Assembly: GCA_020061545.1 (NCBI GenBank)
Contig: JAGUYA010000119.1
Coordinates: forward strand, 1 to 6,936
Direction of reading: 5' to 3'
Length of the DNA: 6,936 nt
Origin: Candidatus Omnitrophota bacterium
GTDB taxonomy: Bacteria > Omnitrophota > Gorgyraeia > Gygaellales > Profunditerraquicolaceae
Position numbers and translations under genes: made by a program. Below, piece after piece: positions 5,894-6,936 of this stretch. Numbering within the stretch: the stretch's first letter is position 1; the number at the start of each line of letters is the position of its first letter. Under the pieces are notes generated by a model that searched no databases, was not told the origin of the DNA, and saw only the letters and a list, made by a program, of their open reading frames with translations.

Positions 5894-6283
5894 GGTATAT
5901 TCTCTTATTACCGTGGTCGTTATCCCACCGCGCGGATTAAATACACCTCTAATTTTTACCCAACGTGGCTTACAAGCTTTCACAAAATCATCCAATATTT
6001 TGTTAATCACGTGCTCATGGAATATGCCGATATTACGGTAAAATATGGTGTACATTTTAAAAGACTTTAATTCGATGCAGTATTTATGCGGCGAATATTC
6101 AACAGTAATAGTAGCGAAATCCGGCAGGCCTGTCTTAGGGCAGATACAGGTAAATTCCGGAATCTCTAAATTGACAGTATAAATTTTGTCCGGATATTGA
6201 TTCTTCCAGACTTCTATGCGAGGAGTTTTTAGTTTGCGGATATTTTTTTGCCGGCCTTCGTAACTGCTTTGCCTCTTGGTCAT
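5891..6283 (-). CDS. queF: NADPH-dependent 7-cyano-7-deazaguanine (preQ0) reductase, short form
   Basis: QueF reduces the nitrile of preQ0 to the amine preQ1, the precursor inserted into tRNA for queuosine. At 130 residues it is the single-domain type of the tunnel-fold family, as in Bacillus, rather than the long two-domain E. coli type. C48 in CICPKTGLPDF is the thioimide-forming cysteine and D55 the proton donor. The QueF signature is ELKSFKMY (71-78), and H89-E90 in GIFHEHV are the conserved substrate-binding pair. The C-terminal FNPRGGITTTV is also typical. The ATG at 6281-6283 starts 1 nt after the queE stop (TAATATG), with only AGGGAT as a weak ribosome site, so the two genes are almost certainly co-transcribed. 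The TAG stop at 5891-5893 is the edge of a palindromic repeat, so the last residues (REYT) could have been altered by its insertion. Confidence 0.96.
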   Translation of the reverse strand: MTKRQSSYEGRQKNIRKLKTPRIEVWKNQYPDKIYTVNLEIPEFTCICPKTGLPDFATITVEYSPHKYCIELKSFKMYTIFYRNIGIFHEHVINKILDDFVKACKPRWVKIRGVFNPRGGITTTVIREYT

Positions 6284-6284
6284 A

Positions 6285-6936
6285 TTATTTTATCCCTATC
6301 TTTTTGTGCAACTGCGGTATAATACAGGCGGTGATATGGTTGTCCCTTGCGATATCCTTAAAAAGCTCTAATTTTTCCTGCATCGGGTCAAATTCTTCAT
6401 AACTGTTAGGCTGCAATATTAAAATAAGGAATTTATTGACCTCGTATATCAACCTTAACCCTTCTCTCAGGTCTTCTTCATTTGTGGACTGGCAGATTAC
6501 CATCTTTAAAAATGTCTCTTTTTTAGAGGCAACTTCAAGGAAGCGGCGATGGTGATGCCAGAAATCTTTCAATCCTGTAGAACTCGGCAATTTCAGATCC
6601 ATAGCTACAATATCCACATAATCTATCACATCCTCCAGTGCGCTATGTAATATACCATTCGTCTCCAAATAGTTTCTGTAACCTTCACTCTGCGTCAGCT
6701 TGAGTACTTCTCGCAAAAAATATTTCTGTAAAAGCGGCTCGCCGCCCGTAAATGATACTGTACGGTGATCGTCCTGATATAGTTTTATTTCTGCAAGCAA
6801 TTCGTGCGGTTCGTATTCTATAAAGCGGTTCAAGGCAGTATCGCAGAATTTGCATTTATTAAGATTGCAGCCAAAAAAACGCACAAATATCTGCTCTTCG
6901 CCAAAATAAAGCCCTTCGCCTTGAACGCTCCCAAAA
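6285..6936 (-). CDS. queE: 7-carboxy-7-deazaguanine synthase (radical SAM), 5' end outside the window
   Basis: QueE converts 6-carboxytetrahydropterin to 7-carboxy-7-deazaguanine, a step before preQ0. The frame stays open to the right edge and reads FGSVQGEGLYFGEEQIFVRF, which contains the family QGEG motif, so the GTG at 6882-6884 is an internal codon and the true start lies beyond the window. About 217 residues are visible. Cluster cysteines are in GCNLNKCKFCDT, spaced C-x4-C-x2-C, one residue longer than the usual C-x3-C-x2-C. Further family motifs are FTGGEPLL (glycine-rich SAM site), LETNG and MDLKLPSSTG. The end QLHKKIGIK fits the family. The stop TAA at 6285-6287 is 1 nt from queF. The remaining queuosine precursor genes (queD, queC) are not in view and might lie to the right. 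Confidence 0.95.
   Translation of the reverse strand, partial: FGSVQGEGLYFGEEQIFVRFFGCNLNKCKFCDTALNRFIEYEPHELLAEIKLYQDDHRTVSFTGGEPLLQKYFLREVLKLTQSEGYRNYLETNGILHSALEDVIDYVDIVAMDLKLPSSTGLKDFWHHHRRFLEVASKKETFLKMVICQSTNEEDLREGLRLIYEVNKFLILILQPNSYEEFDPMQEKLELFKDIARDNHITACIIPQLHKKIGIK

Noticed and set aside
5276..6070. 264-residue plus-strand reading frame opposite fumarase alpha and queF.
   Set aside because: It is antisense to two well-supported genes, has no recognisable motif and crosses the repeat; it is a shadow frame.
6882..6884. GTG as the start of queE.
   Set aside because: The frame continues upstream to the window edge with QGEG and IFVRF, the conserved N-terminal part, so the GTG is an internal valine codon.

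Overview
The window suggests a Gram-negative, moderately AT-rich bacterium from an uncultured lineage. An AsmA-type inner-membrane/periplasmic protein implies an outer membrane. The two-subunit iron-sulfur fumarate hydratase and short-form QueF fit anaerobic or deep-branching groups. The general look (hairpin repeats, AAAAGTC-type heptamer repeats, gene style) reminds me of Omnitrophota or neighbouring phyla, but this is an impression and not proven by the sequence.

Left part (1-373). An open frame enters from the left edge and runs on the plus strand towards the 3' end of a minus-strand tRNA-Pro(UGG) gene with encoded CCA. The frame resembles the tail of a serine recombinase weakly, and it stays open through the tRNA gene. 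The tRNA has a near-consensus promoter and an unusual leader made of two adjacent hairpins.

Middle-left (374-2891). A single plus-strand gene encodes an 826-residue AsmA-like protein. It ends in a 14-bp perfect hairpin shared with the convergent rdgB gene, so both proteins end in Ser-Arg-stop.

Right part (2882-6936). Six minus-strand genes are read right to left: queE (cut by the right edge), queF, fumarate hydratase alpha, fumarate hydratase beta, rph and rdgB. queE/queF are 1 nt apart, alpha/beta overlap by 4 nt (ATGA) and beta/rph overlap by 8 nt, so most of this is probably one operon. It joins queuosine precursor synthesis, fumarate/malate interconversion, 3' maturation of tRNA and nucleotide-pool cleaning.

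Two palindromic non-coding elements interrupt the gene string. One is an 88-bp REP/MITE-like palindrome between queF and fumarase alpha. The other is a 169-bp imperfect inverted repeat with 11-bp perfect ends between rph and rdgB, a gene pair often found adjacent. The 169-bp element is the best candidate here for something undescribed. The protein genes are recognisable housekeeping families, and I see no defence system, CRISPR array or secondary-metabolite locus.
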